Assembly (NCBI GenBank): GCA_031387975.1
Contig: JANNDV010000226.1
Span: forward strand, 3,830 to 67,829
Direction of reading: 5' to 3'
Origin: JAAURS01 sp031387975
Lineage (GTDB): Bacteria > Cyanobacteriota > Cyanobacteriia > Thermosynechococcales > Thermosynechococcaceae
Length of the DNA: 64,000 nt
Part shown: positions 8,564 through 17,141 of the stretch, piece by piece
How positions within the stretch are numbered: position 1 is the stretch's first letter
Layout: each line of letters opens with the position of its first letter
The notes under the pieces: generated by a model
Databases searched by the model: none
What the model was told of the DNA's origin: nothing
What the model saw: only the letters and a program-made list of their open reading frames with translations
Program-made: the position numbers and the translations under genes

Positions 8564-8600
8564 GCATCGGTCGAAAATAGCAGTACCGAGAATAAACATC

Positions 8601-9362
8601 GTGCATACCATTGTTTTATTAGGCGTAGCTGCTTTTCTCGCTGGATTTGTCGATGCTGTAGTGGGGGGTGGCGGACTCATCCAGCTCCCAGCTTTGCTAA
8701 TCTTGTTTCCCCATATCGCCATTGCAACCTTATTTGGCACCAATAAGATGGCGTCCATTGCCGGAACCACGGTCGCTGGCATTCAGTATGGTCGGCGAAT
8801 AGCCATTCCTTGGAAGAGCGTTTTGCCAGGGGCGATCGCCGCCGGAATCTTCTCATTCTTGGGGGCGCGGGCTGTGCAGTTCCTTCAGCCGAGCGTGCTG
8901 CGACCTCTGATTTTAGTCCTCTTGATTGGGGTTGGACTCTATACCTACCTCAACAAAGACTTTGGTACTGCACAACCGTCTAAAATTGCCATTCAGTATC
9001 GAACGATTGCAATGATTTTAGTGGGGGGTACCCTTGGCTTTTATGACGGTTTTTTTGGCCCTGGCACCGGAAGCTTCTTGATTTTTGCCTTCATTGGGGT
9101 ACTGGGGTTTGACTTTTTGAAAGCCTCCGCCTCCGCCAAGATTCTAAACTGGGCCACCAACTTCACGGCGCTTTTGGCCTTTGCCAGTGCTCACCAAGTT
9201 TTGTACTCCCTTGCCCTTCCGATGGCGGTCTGCAATATTGCAGGATCTCTACTGGGGGCGCGGCTCGCGATTCTTAAAGGTAATGCATTTATTCGAGTCC
9301 TATTTTTGAGTATTGTCGGCGTCCTAATTACAAAGCTAGTCTATGACACGTTTTTCCAATGA
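8601..9362 (+). CDS. TSUP family (TauE/SafE) sulfite/anion exporter-like membrane protein
   Basis: Multi-pass inner-membrane protein of about 253 aa. The N-terminal helix LLGVAAFLAGFVDAVVGGGGLIQLP and the internal repeat counterpart GFYDGFFGPGTGSFLIFAFI carry the TSUP glycine signatures; FGTNKMASIAGTTVA is the conserved first-half motif. The family exports sulfite, sulfoacetate or related organosulfur anions; the substrate cannot be assigned. The frame is open back to 8529, but that part is encoded by the inverted-repeat element, so the GTG at 8601, immediately before the first helix, is chosen. Confidence 0.85.
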   Translation: MHTIVLLGVAAFLAGFVDAVVGGGGLIQLPALLILFPHIAIATLFGTNKMASIAGTTVAGIQYGRRIAIPWKSVLPGAIAAGIFSFLGARAVQFLQPSVLRPLILVLLIGVGLYTYLNKDFGTAQPSKIAIQYRTIAMILVGGTLGFYDGFFGPGTGSFLIFAFIGVLGFDFLKASASAKILNWATNFTALLAFASAHQVLYSLALPMAVCNIAGSLLGARLAILKGNAFIRVLFLSIVGVLITKLVYDTFFQ

Positions 9363-9365
9363 AGA

Positions 9366-9388
9366 ACCCCGCCGTAAGCGGACGGGGT
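9366..9388 (+). terminator. GC-rich hairpin after the TSUP gene
   Basis: Stem ACCCCGCCG / CGG-A-CGGGGT with a TAAG loop and one bulged A, starting 4 bp after the TSUP stop. There is no clear T-run behind it, so it may act as an mRNA-stabilising hairpin instead. Confidence 0.45.
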
Positions 9389-9747
9389 ATCGAACCTCTA
9401 ATATTTTTTGGGCATTTGCGAAGGTAATCTTCCGTCACCTCGCTGATCGTTCTATAGTGGGTCATCGTTTAGATGCCTCTGCCAGTAGACTTTTGCTTGG
9501 GGAAATGATGGGGTATCGTAAGGTGAAATCGGAACGAAGTGGGCGATCGCCTTCAAGGCTATAGAAAAGCTCTACAACACTCTATTCGCAGGCTATTTGT
9601 ATAGTTTCATGCATCTCGTCTATCCGCGTAAACCCTGAGACAGGGGATAGAGACATCGCCCAAAGATCAGTAATAATCCAGTTTTGCAATCAGCAGATCT
9701 GCTCAATGATAAAGAAGTAGTCCAGTTAAGCGAAAAGGGTTGAGATT
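9389..9747. other. Intergenic region with no supported gene
   Basis: About 360 bp. A 73-codon frame crosses part of it (9343-9564) but has no conserved features. One HIP1 site occurs near 9543. The end should contain the promoter of the small gene at 9748. Confidence 0.5.
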
Positions 9748-9987
9748 ATGTTTACCAGCTTGTTAGCCGAAGCCTTAGCCGTAACTGCCGATAATCTCAG
9801 CATGACTGCCACCATTCTGGCCTGCACAGAAGAAGCAGCCCAAGAGCTTAGCCAAGAAGCCAGACAACGGCTCAGTATTGTACAGATGGGTCTATCCATG
9901 GCACTCCAAGCAATGGAGCATGAAGAGCTTCAAAGCGTTATGGAACAATCCGACGCTTACATGCCATCCTGGTCATCTTTAGTTTAG
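9748..9987 (+). CDS. Small conserved-looking helical protein, function unknown
   Basis: A 79-residue protein, mostly alpha-helical and acidic, rich in Ala, Glu, Met and Gln (LLAEALAVTADNLSMTATIL, then EEAAQELSQEARQRLS), with no signal peptide or membrane segment. An AAGGG ribosome-binding site lies about 9 bp before the ATG, and the frame has normal codon use, so a real gene is likely. It converges with the xylanase gene. No family recognised. Confidence 0.6.
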   Translation: MFTSLLAEALAVTADNLSMTATILACTEEAAQELSQEARQRLSIVQMGLSMALQAMEHEELQSVMEQSDAYMPSWSSLV

Positions 9988-10026
9988 TCATAGAGATTTC
10001 CCGTCCGCCCTGCGATGGGGAGTGGG

Positions 10027-11604
10027 TCAACGATAACGCCACTGCGCCAGAAGGTTTTTTAATCGATAAAAGGCTTCTTTGGGCTGCATGTTTTGATCCA
10101 GTAAACCTCCAAAAGGCCAGAAACAGCCTCGATCTGTAAAATCCCACCAAGAAATGGCTTCAATGGCAGGTTTGCTGTAGCAGATTGTATAAAACGGCTC
10201 AACCCAATCGGCCTGGATTGTCTGACTCCATGGGGCATGCCAAAGCCCCTGTGCTTCTTTGAGGTAAGACTGCTGATCGATACCCGTTGCGGAAGAAACG
10301 CCTAATTCTGTAATGTGAATGGGCTTACCGAGGGCGCTAAAACGCTCTAATAAGCGATCAATTTCAAACAGATCTTGATCTGGATAGTAGAGCTGTAGCC
10401 CAATCACCTCAAAGGGAATCTTTTTTGCAATACAGCTTTTGAGATACTGATATGGGCTGCGTTGTGGCGGTGGATAGTAGGCCACCACTTCTCCCCAAGC
10501 GCTACAGCAGTTGAGGATTCGCACCACCTTAGGATTTCCCTGCCGTGCCGCCTGTACCGCCATCTGCGTCAGGTCTAAAAACTGTTCTGGAGAAAAATTG
10601 AGTTCGTTCGCCCAAGGGACACTGTGGGCTTCGTTCATAACGTCAAAGTATTCAATGCGGTCTTTGTAGTGCGCGGTGATATCAACAATGCGGCGCTTCA
10701 GCAGGGCTTTGACCTCACCATAGGATTTTGAGCGCACCCAATCTGGGATACCAACTTCATGAAACCACACCAGTGGATGCCCTTTCACGGCAATGCCGCT
10801 ATTGCGTAACCAATCCACGGTCTTATCTCGATTGGCAAACTGGGTTTTCCCTGGTTCTGGCTCAAAGGGCTTCCAATAAAATGGAATGGTTGCAAAATTA
10901 AAAATTTGGCGGAAATAGCGCTCGTAATCAGCACCTGTGTGGGGGTAGCCAAAGGCATTGCATCCAAACCGAAAGGCTTTAGTGCGCGGCTGTTTTGCAA
11001 GGCTTTGTTGGGCTTTGCTGAAGACCAATGCCTCACCTGCCCAAAGGCTATCTGCTAGGGCTGCATTACAGGCTTGGATTTTTGCAGTGACAGAGGTTGC
11101 GGAGATCGCCGCCATCACAGCTCCCCTTGACCGCAGCAACCGCTCCGCAATCTGATCTGCAAACGTAAATCCTTGGGTTCTCCAGCTCCGCAACGCGATG
11201 ACCACGCGATTAATCCGCGTCTGGGCAAACGCCAGGTTAAGGTTGAGCGGAAAGTCGGCAGGGGTGAACCCATGCCCATCATTGTCAGCGTATAGGGTCA
11301 CTTCCCCAAACCCTTGGACGGGAAGACGCAGGGCGATCGCAAAGGGGATCACCGCAGGCAGATCAGACCACAGCAAGCCTGCTTCAACCGTACGCGCTGG
11401 AGAGGGCAGTGGCTCATCCTGAAGATCTAAAAAGTAAAGCTGATTGAGCGGCTTGCGGGGCAGTGGACTCCCATCGGGGAGATAGGCCATCATCTTGAGA
11501 CGCGCGGGTTTAACGGCGATAGCCCGTAATGCACCCTGCTGAGCAAAGACAAAACTGAGACCTAGCCCACTGCTCAATTTTAAGACCTTGCGCCGATGCA
11601 TCAT
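10027..11604 (-). CDS. GH10 endo-1,4-beta-xylanase, probably exported
   Basis: Glycoside hydrolase family 10 protein (525 aa). The N terminus HRRKVLKLSSGLGLSFVFAQ looks like a twin-arginine signal (RRxVLK). Residues about 40-200 form an accessory beta/helical region, and the GH10 barrel spans about 205-520. The motifs GHPLVWFHE (substrate-binding His), DVMNEAHS with acid/base Glu325, and ITELGVSS with nucleophile Glu433 are all present, so the enzyme should be active on xylan or a related beta-1,4 glycan outside the cytoplasm. Possible roles are remodelling of envelope polysaccharide or use of plant/algal material; the sequence does not decide. It is apparently transcribed alone. Confidence 0.92.
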   Translation of the reverse strand: MMHRRKVLKLSSGLGLSFVFAQQGALRAIAVKPARLKMMAYLPDGSPLPRKPLNQLYFLDLQDEPLPSPARTVEAGLLWSDLPAVIPFAIALRLPVQGFGEVTLYADNDGHGFTPADFPLNLNLAFAQTRINRVVIALRSWRTQGFTFADQIAERLLRSRGAVMAAISATSVTAKIQACNAALADSLWAGEALVFSKAQQSLAKQPRTKAFRFGCNAFGYPHTGADYERYFRQIFNFATIPFYWKPFEPEPGKTQFANRDKTVDWLRNSGIAVKGHPLVWFHEVGIPDWVRSKSYGEVKALLKRRIVDITAHYKDRIEYFDVMNEAHSVPWANELNFSPEQFLDLTQMAVQAARQGNPKVVRILNCCSAWGEVVAYYPPPQRSPYQYLKSCIAKKIPFEVIGLQLYYPDQDLFEIDRLLERFSALGKPIHITELGVSSATGIDQQSYLKEAQGLWHAPWSQTIQADWVEPFYTICYSKPAIEAISWWDFTDRGCFWPFGGLLDQNMQPKEAFYRLKNLLAQWRYR

Positions 11605-11771
11605 AAAAACGCCGTCCGTGCAGCGACCTTGTATTAGATTTAAGTGTCAGATTTAAGATTACCTTACCGATCAAGCTTGATCCTCAATCTTCTAAATCGC
11701 ATTAAGCTCAGATATCCTCAAAGACAGAGCAAACTTGTGCCCAAACCATCACCATTAACGTCACCATCAAT

Positions 11772-12404
11772 ATGATTGGATATCTCAAAGGCACTCTCGC
11801 CTCACTTCAGCGTAGCGCCAGCCCACGAAGCTTCATTACCCTAGACGTTAATTCTGTAGGGTATGACCTCCAAATCCCGACCCGAACCATTCAGCAGCTT
11901 CCTGAAATTGGGGATAGCGCCCAAATCTTCACCCATTTGCAGGTTCGTGAAGATCAGTGGATTCTCTTTGGGTTTCACTCCACCGCCGAGCGCGACCTAT
12001 TTCGTCAGCTCATTAGCGTTAGCGGCATTGGGCCACAGCTCGGGCTAGCGCTTCTCGATACCTTTGGTCTCCAAGATCTCATTCAGGCCATCATCAGCAG
12101 CAACACCAAGCTACTCTCTAAAACCCCTGGTGTGGGAGCTAAAACCGCAGAGCGCATTGCCTTAGAACTGCGCACTAAACTAGCAGAATGGCGCGAACAG
12201 GCCGGATTAATGAGCGCCCCCCTCCCTGGGCCAGCCTCTCAAGTACAGGCTGAAGTCGAAATGACGCTATTGGCCCTAGGCTATAGCACCCGTGAAATTA
12301 TTGATGCCCTTAAAGCCGTGGGTCAAAAGACAGCGCTCTCTAAAAGTGCAGACACAGACGACTGGATTCGGGAGGCGATCGCCTGGCTGAGCCAAAACGT
12401 TTAA
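11772..12404 (+). CDS. ruvA: Holliday junction branch migration protein RuvA
   Basis: DNA-binding subunit of the RuvAB branch-migration complex (210 aa, usual length). N-terminal OB domain (MIGYLKGTL ... LQVREDQWILFGFHSTAERDLF), then tandem helix-hairpin-helix motifs (LISVSGIGPQLGLALL and LSKTPGVGAKTAERIALEL), then a flexible linker and the C-terminal RuvB-contact domain (EVEMTLLALGYSTREIIDAL). ruvB is not adjacent, as is usual in cyanobacteria. Confidence 0.97.
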   Translation: MIGYLKGTLASLQRSASPRSFITLDVNSVGYDLQIPTRTIQQLPEIGDSAQIFTHLQVREDQWILFGFHSTAERDLFRQLISVSGIGPQLGLALLDTFGLQDLIQAIISSNTKLLSKTPGVGAKTAERIALELRTKLAEWREQAGLMSAPLPGPASQVQAEVEMTLLALGYSTREIIDALKAVGQKTALSKSADTDDWIREAIAWLSQNV

Positions 12405-12501
12405 ATAGAGGCTTCGCATCTAAGCGCTAAAATGGAACAAAACTCTCATAAAAGGGTCTTTTTTCTTAAGAAAAACGATTAAAAGAAGACAGTGATACCC
12501 C

Positions 12502-13191
12502 ATGACTCGTTTAACGTCATCTATCCAAAGCATAGGACTTGGAAGCATCTGTGCCGGACTTTTCTGGACAGGAATTCAGCCTGGCACCCTAAGCCAACCC
12601 TTTCGACCTAGGCTTACCCCTCTCAACGTAGCTCAAGGCGCTGCTCTCAATACAACAATCGTGCCAGGTGTAAGTGTTGGCTCCATTACGGGAAACACCT
12701 CTTACCAAGACCTCATTAAAATATTTGGTGCTGAACGTTTAACAGATGTGCGCCCACCCGATGCCAAAGAAACAGAACGCGAATTTGGCACCCGCATAAA
12801 CCTTGGCCCAGACTGGTCTTTAACACTGGTGTGGCAAGATAAAACAAAAACCAGACCCTATCAAACCATTGATATGGGTCGAGGCTGGAAATTCCCCGCT
12901 GACCTGCGCATTGGCATGACCATCGCTGAACTTCAGCAAAAAATGGGGCCATTTCAAATCGTGGGGCTTGGGGGGCCCTATGCTGGCATCGTACCGTTAA
13001 CCGATACCAAGCTAGAGCCATATTTTGGCAAGATTATTGTGCAACTGGCTCCAAAACAAGGCGCAGACAAGAAATTCCCTATCCCGTACAAAGCCGTCTC
13101 GGGAGAGCGGAGAATTCCCTCTACAGAACCCAACTGGAAGCCCCTAGACATGACGGTCAAGTACCTTGTGATGTTGTTTCCTAAAAAATGA
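12502..13191 (+). CDS. Secreted or periplasmic protein of unknown function
   Basis: A 229-residue protein with an N-terminal hydrophobic signal segment (about residues 10-32). The mature part contains GSITGNTSYQDLIKIFGAERL, an acidic/basic middle and GMTIAELQQKMGPFQIVGLGGPYAGIV. These small Gly-bounded helices followed by a strand resemble the 'threshold' repeats of BLIP/SmpA-like lipoproteins, but that similarity is weak. It lies about 100 bp after ruvA with its own ribosome-binding-site-like AGAAGACAG. No enzyme motif was found; I do not recognise the family. Confidence 0.7.
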   Translation: MTRLTSSIQSIGLGSICAGLFWTGIQPGTLSQPFRPRLTPLNVAQGAALNTTIVPGVSVGSITGNTSYQDLIKIFGAERLTDVRPPDAKETEREFGTRINLGPDWSLTLVWQDKTKTRPYQTIDMGRGWKFPADLRIGMTIAELQQKMGPFQIVGLGGPYAGIVPLTDTKLEPYFGKIIVQLAPKQGADKKFPIPYKAVSGERRIPSTEPNWKPLDMTVKYLVMLFPKK

Positions 13192-13399
13192 ACGCCATTG
13201 CCTCCCATTCATTGAGACGCTGGCACTGCACAACTAACGCTCGCGGCGAAAGCCTTTCCCCCGCAGCCTCTGAGGGCTGGACAATTCACTTTATTGAGCG
13301 AACCAGTCGCTAATGAGTCGAAGCCCAAGCCAGACTTAATGATGGATTCCTCTTTGAGAACGGCATTAAAGCAGAGCGATGCTTGCTTTAGAAGGGTTC

Positions 13400-13885
13400 T
13401 CAACTGTGACAAAGCTTCTCTAAATCCAGCAAGAAGATGGGCGCAGTTCCATCAAGTTGAATGACAGAAGAACAAACCGATCGCAGATACGGTGAATCAT
13501 TGATCGCCTCTGACAGCGGAGAGATCTGACTTGGGGCAACACGCTGCATTTTAGGCTGTACATCAATGCTGATGCCAAACGTATGATCTGCGGCGGATTT
13601 GAATAGGATTAGACAGGATTTCTGCGTAGGGTTCTCTAAGTTCTTAAAAGCTGCCGCAGGAAAAATTGTTTGTTCTAAGTCAATGCGATGACATTCATCT
13701 AAGTCTTGGGTGGTAAGACCAGCCTCTGAGGAAGTCGCCTCATTACCCGCGTTGCAACTGCTAACCCGCTGCAAGACCTGAATGGGCAGCGCAAACCAGT
13801 ATTGCCGAACTGCAAACGTGATGTATTTCTGAGTCGCTTCACTGGCACGATCAGCAAAGCGGCGAGAACGAAGAAGGGTTGCCAT
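13400..13885 (-). CDS. CheW-like chemotaxis coupling protein (distal gene of the cluster)
   Basis: A 161-residue CheW-fold protein: strand YITFAVRQYWFALPIQVLQRV, middle SCLILFKSAADHTFGISIDVQPKM, and the end YLRSVCSSVIQLDGTAPIFLLDLEKL. It should couple the receptor to the CheA hybrid kinase encoded 6 bp upstream. It is more divergent than the other CheW at 19975 and may dock on the CheA CheW-like domain or a different receptor. Last gene of the five-gene chemotaxis operon. Confidence 0.82.
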   Translation of the reverse strand: MATLLRSRRFADRASEATQKYITFAVRQYWFALPIQVLQRVSSCNAGNEATSSEAGLTTQDLDECHRIDLEQTIFPAAAFKNLENPTQKSCLILFKSAADHTFGISIDVQPKMQRVAPSQISPLSEAINDSPYLRSVCSSVIQLDGTAPIFLLDLEKLCHS

Positions 13886-13891
13886 GAGCGA

Positions 13892-16800
13892 TTAAGCAGA
13901 AAGGACGGGGACGGCGGTTTGAGCAATTAAGCGATTGAGGGTCACGAGCAGTTCAGACTCACGGAAGGGCTTAGAGAAATAGTCTTTTGCACCCAGAGAC
14001 ATCGCTAATTTACGGTGTTTCTCTCCACTGCGAGAGGTGAGCATGACCACAGGCAGATTCTGCGCGCTAGGGATACTTTTGAGGTTTGCGAGGAATCCAT
14101 AGCCGTCCAATCGCGGCATCTCGATATCGCAAACAACGGCCTGAATGGGTAAGCCTGTTTGCACCAGCTCAAGGGCATGTTGACCGTCTTTCGCCTGCTC
14201 CACTCGAAAGCCCGCTTTTTCAAGGGTTAATGCGAGGAAGCGACGGACGTTGACAGAGTCATCTACCACCATAATGAGGGGTTGCGTGGCGATCGCCTCT
14301 GTCCCAACGTGCATCGCGATCACCTGACGTGAAGACATCTCCGAAGCATCGGTTGAGTCATCCGCCTGAGCTTCAATCTGCTGAAGGAAACTCATCGGGT
14401 CTAGGAGCGGCGCAATGCGACCATCCCCCAAAACAGTACAGCCTGCAAACGCTGAAGGGAGCGCAATAACCCCCTCTACCTGACGCACCGTCACCTCCTG
14501 CTCACCCCAGTACCGGTCGACCTGAATGCCTACGACTTGACCTTCTTGTTCAATCAGCAAGACCGTGGGCTGGTTAATTTTGGGCACTGTTTCAAGGTCA
14601 GACTGAACCACAGGCCGAGGGAAGGTCAGCAAATCTTGAGTCTGCACCAAGGGAATTAAAGCGTCATCGAGTTGAAGAATACATTTTCCATCGATCGTTA
14701 AAACCTTATCTGGTTCCAGCAGCAGTATTTCTTCGACTTGGTCAATGGGTACGGCCATGAGAAGGCTGCCACTTTCGACCAGCAAAACGCGGATAATCGA
14801 GAGTGAGAAGGGTACAGAAATTGTAAACGTGGTGCCGCGTCCCTCTTGGGTATCAACGGTAATGGAACCCTTGATTTTTTGCAGCGACGTGCGGACAATA
14901 TCCATGCCAACGCCTCGCCCAGAGAGTTCTGTCACCTGGGAAGCTGTGCTAAATCCAGGTTCAAAAATGAGATCGAGAATTTCGGAAGGTTGAGCAGAGG
15001 CAAGTAGCGTATTATCAATACCCAACTGCGCGGCCTTGGCTTTAACTTTATCAAGCGAGATACCAGCCCCGTCATCTCGCAGCGTAATCAGAGTTTGGTT
15101 TCCGCGATAGGCGGCACTAATTTCAATCAGCCCTTTGGCAGATTTGCCGTTGGCAATTCGAGTTTGTGGGTCTTCAATGCCGTGGTCAAAGGCATTTCGC
15201 ACCAAGTGAACCAGCGGGTCGGTCAAGGTTTCTAAAATAACCCGATCAATTAACGTAGCACCGCCTGAAAGTTTGAGGTCAACAGATTTGCCATGTTGTA
15301 AGCTCAATTCCCGCAGCATCCGAGAGAACCGACTCAATACGTCGGATACAGGACGCATCCGCATTTGGGTCATGGAAACCTGAAGCTGCTTAGTAGTGCG
15401 CGTAAAGGCACGGACGGTTTGCTCAGCTTCATCGAGGTTGACGTTAATGTCTGTGGTCACTTCCTCAATTTGAACGGCACTCTCCATGAGTGCTTGAGAT
15501 AAAGTATGCAGTTCGCTATAGCGATCCATTTCTAGCAGGTCAAATTCTTCGGCCTGCCCCGAAAGCCAGCCCTGTAGTGAATTGGGCGCGCTAGGGTAGC
15601 CCGTCGCAGCCGCAATCACTGAAGACGGCGCAAAAGACTGACTTTTGAACGCGGTTTGAGTGGCGACGGTATCGTAAGTGCTTCTAAGGCTGGCGTTAGA
15701 TGTTTCTAGAGAACGAACCCGCTGGGTGAGCAGGGCGGTGAGTTCGCGCATCCGTTTGAGCTGAAGGGCAAGGCCATTGCGCTCAATGAGCAGTTCGCCA
15801 AAGAGTTCGCCCATTTGGTTGAGCTGCTGTGCGGGAACGCGCAGCATAATATCGGGTTCTTCGGTCTCGTCTGAGGCGATCGCGGTGGTCGCTGCTGCCG
15901 CCATTTTGGTCTTGACGGGTGCCTGAACAGAGAGCGGCAGTAGTTCAGCCGCCTCTAGCTCTAGTTCTTGAGCAATTGGCTTAATCTCGATTGGCTCAAG
16001 CTCAAGGGGTTCAATCTCAAGCGCCTCAAACGCAAGGGACTCAAACTCAAGAGCGACGGATTGAAGGTCATCGAGAAAATCCTCAACAGATGTTTCAAAG
16101 GGAAGTTCGGCAAAGGTTTCTGAGATCGCCTCAAGTTCAATAGCTACGACATCTGGTTCGTCTAATGCTAAAGCATCCCATTCGAGGGCGATCGCAAGGG
16201 CAGCTTCTCGTTCGGCAGCTTCTCGTTCGGCAGCCTCAATCTCATCCATCTCTGCTGTCTGAACATTCGCCGTGTTTGTTGGCACTGTTGAGGCGGATGA
16301 ATTTATCCCTAAAGCAGAGGGAATCAGGTCGCGCTGCCCCACCATTACTAAGGCTTGTGCCTGCCGCCAAGCCTGTTGTGCCTGGGTTATAGTGTTGAAT
16401 AACGCAGCAGGCGCTGCTGTTTTAACCTGTGTTGAAACGTCCTCGCAAAGGTCACGAAAGGCCGGGAGATCTAGCATTTCGCCAAGCCCTGCTAGCTCCT
16501 GGGCGGCAATCGCAAATTCTGCCTGCAAACACGGCTGGTCAGGATTTTCTAAGACCTCATCGAGACGGTTGAGGATTGACTCCACTTCAGACTCAAACAA
16601 AAGCACCACCATGTCCGCGCCCACTTCCTCAGAGAGCAGCGATGTTTCATCCTCTGCCTGAGGTGCGCCCAGCCGATTAAGCAGAGACTCAAGCGTAGGC
16701 TGAACGGTTTGATTAAGCCATGCTTCAAATGGCTCTATCCCCTCACGGTTAAAGTTCGCAACCTGCCGCAGGTGATCAACACCCGCCAGCATTAAGCGCT

Positions 16801-17068
16801 CAACATCCTCATCTTTGGCGTCAGTGGGTCTGACCTTGAGAACTTTAAAGAAATCTTCGAGTTGGTGAGAAAGATGACTCAAGGTCATAAAGCCCATCAT
16901 GGCACTGCCGCCCTTGATGGAGTGTGCAGCCCGCAGTACCCCATTCATCACCGTCCGTGGAATGCCGTCGGTGGACATTCCTAATACGGCTGCTTCAATT
17001 TCAGTTAAGTATTCTTGGGCTTCATCTAAAAACTGGAGTCGAACGGTGTGTTCACTATCGTGCATCAT
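13892..17068 (-). CDS. CheA-type hybrid histidine kinase/response regulator (PilL-like)
   Basis: Central kinase of the chemotaxis or twitching pathway (1058 aa). Order: N-terminal Hpt domain with phospho-acceptor His49 in AAHSIKGGSAMMGF; a second Hpt-like region (about 170-245) lacking the histidine; a long acidic Leu/Glu linker (about 255-390) with short repeats such as EAAEREAAEREAA; dimerisation helices; HATPase (LVHLVRNAFDHGIEDP, DDGAGIS, GRGVGMDIVRTSL); a CheW-like regulatory domain; and a C-terminal receiver (VVDDSVNVRRFLALTLEKAG, acceptor Asp in VVCDIEMPRLDGYG, Lys in FSKPF). Domain layout matches cyanobacterial PilL/PixL. It lies between the MCP and the second CheW genes. Confidence 0.94.
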   Translation of the reverse strand: MMHDSEHTVRLQFLDEAQEYLTEIEAAVLGMSTDGIPRTVMNGVLRAAHSIKGGSAMMGFMTLSHLSHQLEDFFKVLKVRPTDAKDEDVERLMLAGVDHLRQVANFNREGIEPFEAWLNQTVQPTLESLLNRLGAPQAEDETSLLSEEVGADMVVLLFESEVESILNRLDEVLENPDQPCLQAEFAIAAQELAGLGEMLDLPAFRDLCEDVSTQVKTAAPAALFNTITQAQQAWRQAQALVMVGQRDLIPSALGINSSASTVPTNTANVQTAEMDEIEAAEREAAEREAALAIALEWDALALDEPDVVAIELEAISETFAELPFETSVEDFLDDLQSVALEFESLAFEALEIEPLELEPIEIKPIAQELELEAAELLPLSVQAPVKTKMAAAATTAIASDETEEPDIMLRVPAQQLNQMGELFGELLIERNGLALQLKRMRELTALLTQRVRSLETSNASLRSTYDTVATQTAFKSQSFAPSSVIAAATGYPSAPNSLQGWLSGQAEEFDLLEMDRYSELHTLSQALMESAVQIEEVTTDINVNLDEAEQTVRAFTRTTKQLQVSMTQMRMRPVSDVLSRFSRMLRELSLQHGKSVDLKLSGGATLIDRVILETLTDPLVHLVRNAFDHGIEDPQTRIANGKSAKGLIEISAAYRGNQTLITLRDDGAGISLDKVKAKAAQLGIDNTLLASAQPSEILDLIFEPGFSTASQVTELSGRGVGMDIVRTSLQKIKGSITVDTQEGRGTTFTISVPFSLSIIRVLLVESGSLLMAVPIDQVEEILLLEPDKVLTIDGKCILQLDDALIPLVQTQDLLTFPRPVVQSDLETVPKINQPTVLLIEQEGQVVGIQVDRYWGEQEVTVRQVEGVIALPSAFAGCTVLGDGRIAPLLDPMSFLQQIEAQADDSTDASEMSSRQVIAMHVGTEAIATQPLIMVVDDSVNVRRFLALTLEKAGFRVEQAKDGQHALELVQTGLPIQAVVCDIEMPRLDGYGFLANLKSIPSAQNLPVVMLTSRSGEKHRKLAMSLGAKDYFSKPFRESELLVTLNRLIAQTAVPVLSA

Positions 17069-17141
17069 GATCTTTTTTGGCTACAGGGCTGCTTAAATCA
17101 GTGGGGAGATACTTTCTCCCCTAGATGTTTCTCTACAGCAC

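Noticed and set aside
8529..8600. N-terminal extension of the TSUP protein
   Set aside because: Encoded by the inverted-repeat element and hydrophilic; the first membrane helix begins after the GTG at 8601.
9343..9564. A 73-codon frame overlapping the TSUP end
   Set aside because: Reads through a hairpin and shows low-complexity Arg/Ser content without conserved features.
13209..13412. A 67-codon minus-strand frame just after the second CheW gene
   Set aside because: No recognisable domain or start signal, odd composition, and it lies in a short gap; not enough to call a gene.
16196..16245. Short tandem DNA repeat in the CheA gene
   Set aside because: A 15-bp unit repeated about 2.5 times encodes EAAEREAAEREAA in an acidic linker; ordinary low-complexity linker variation.
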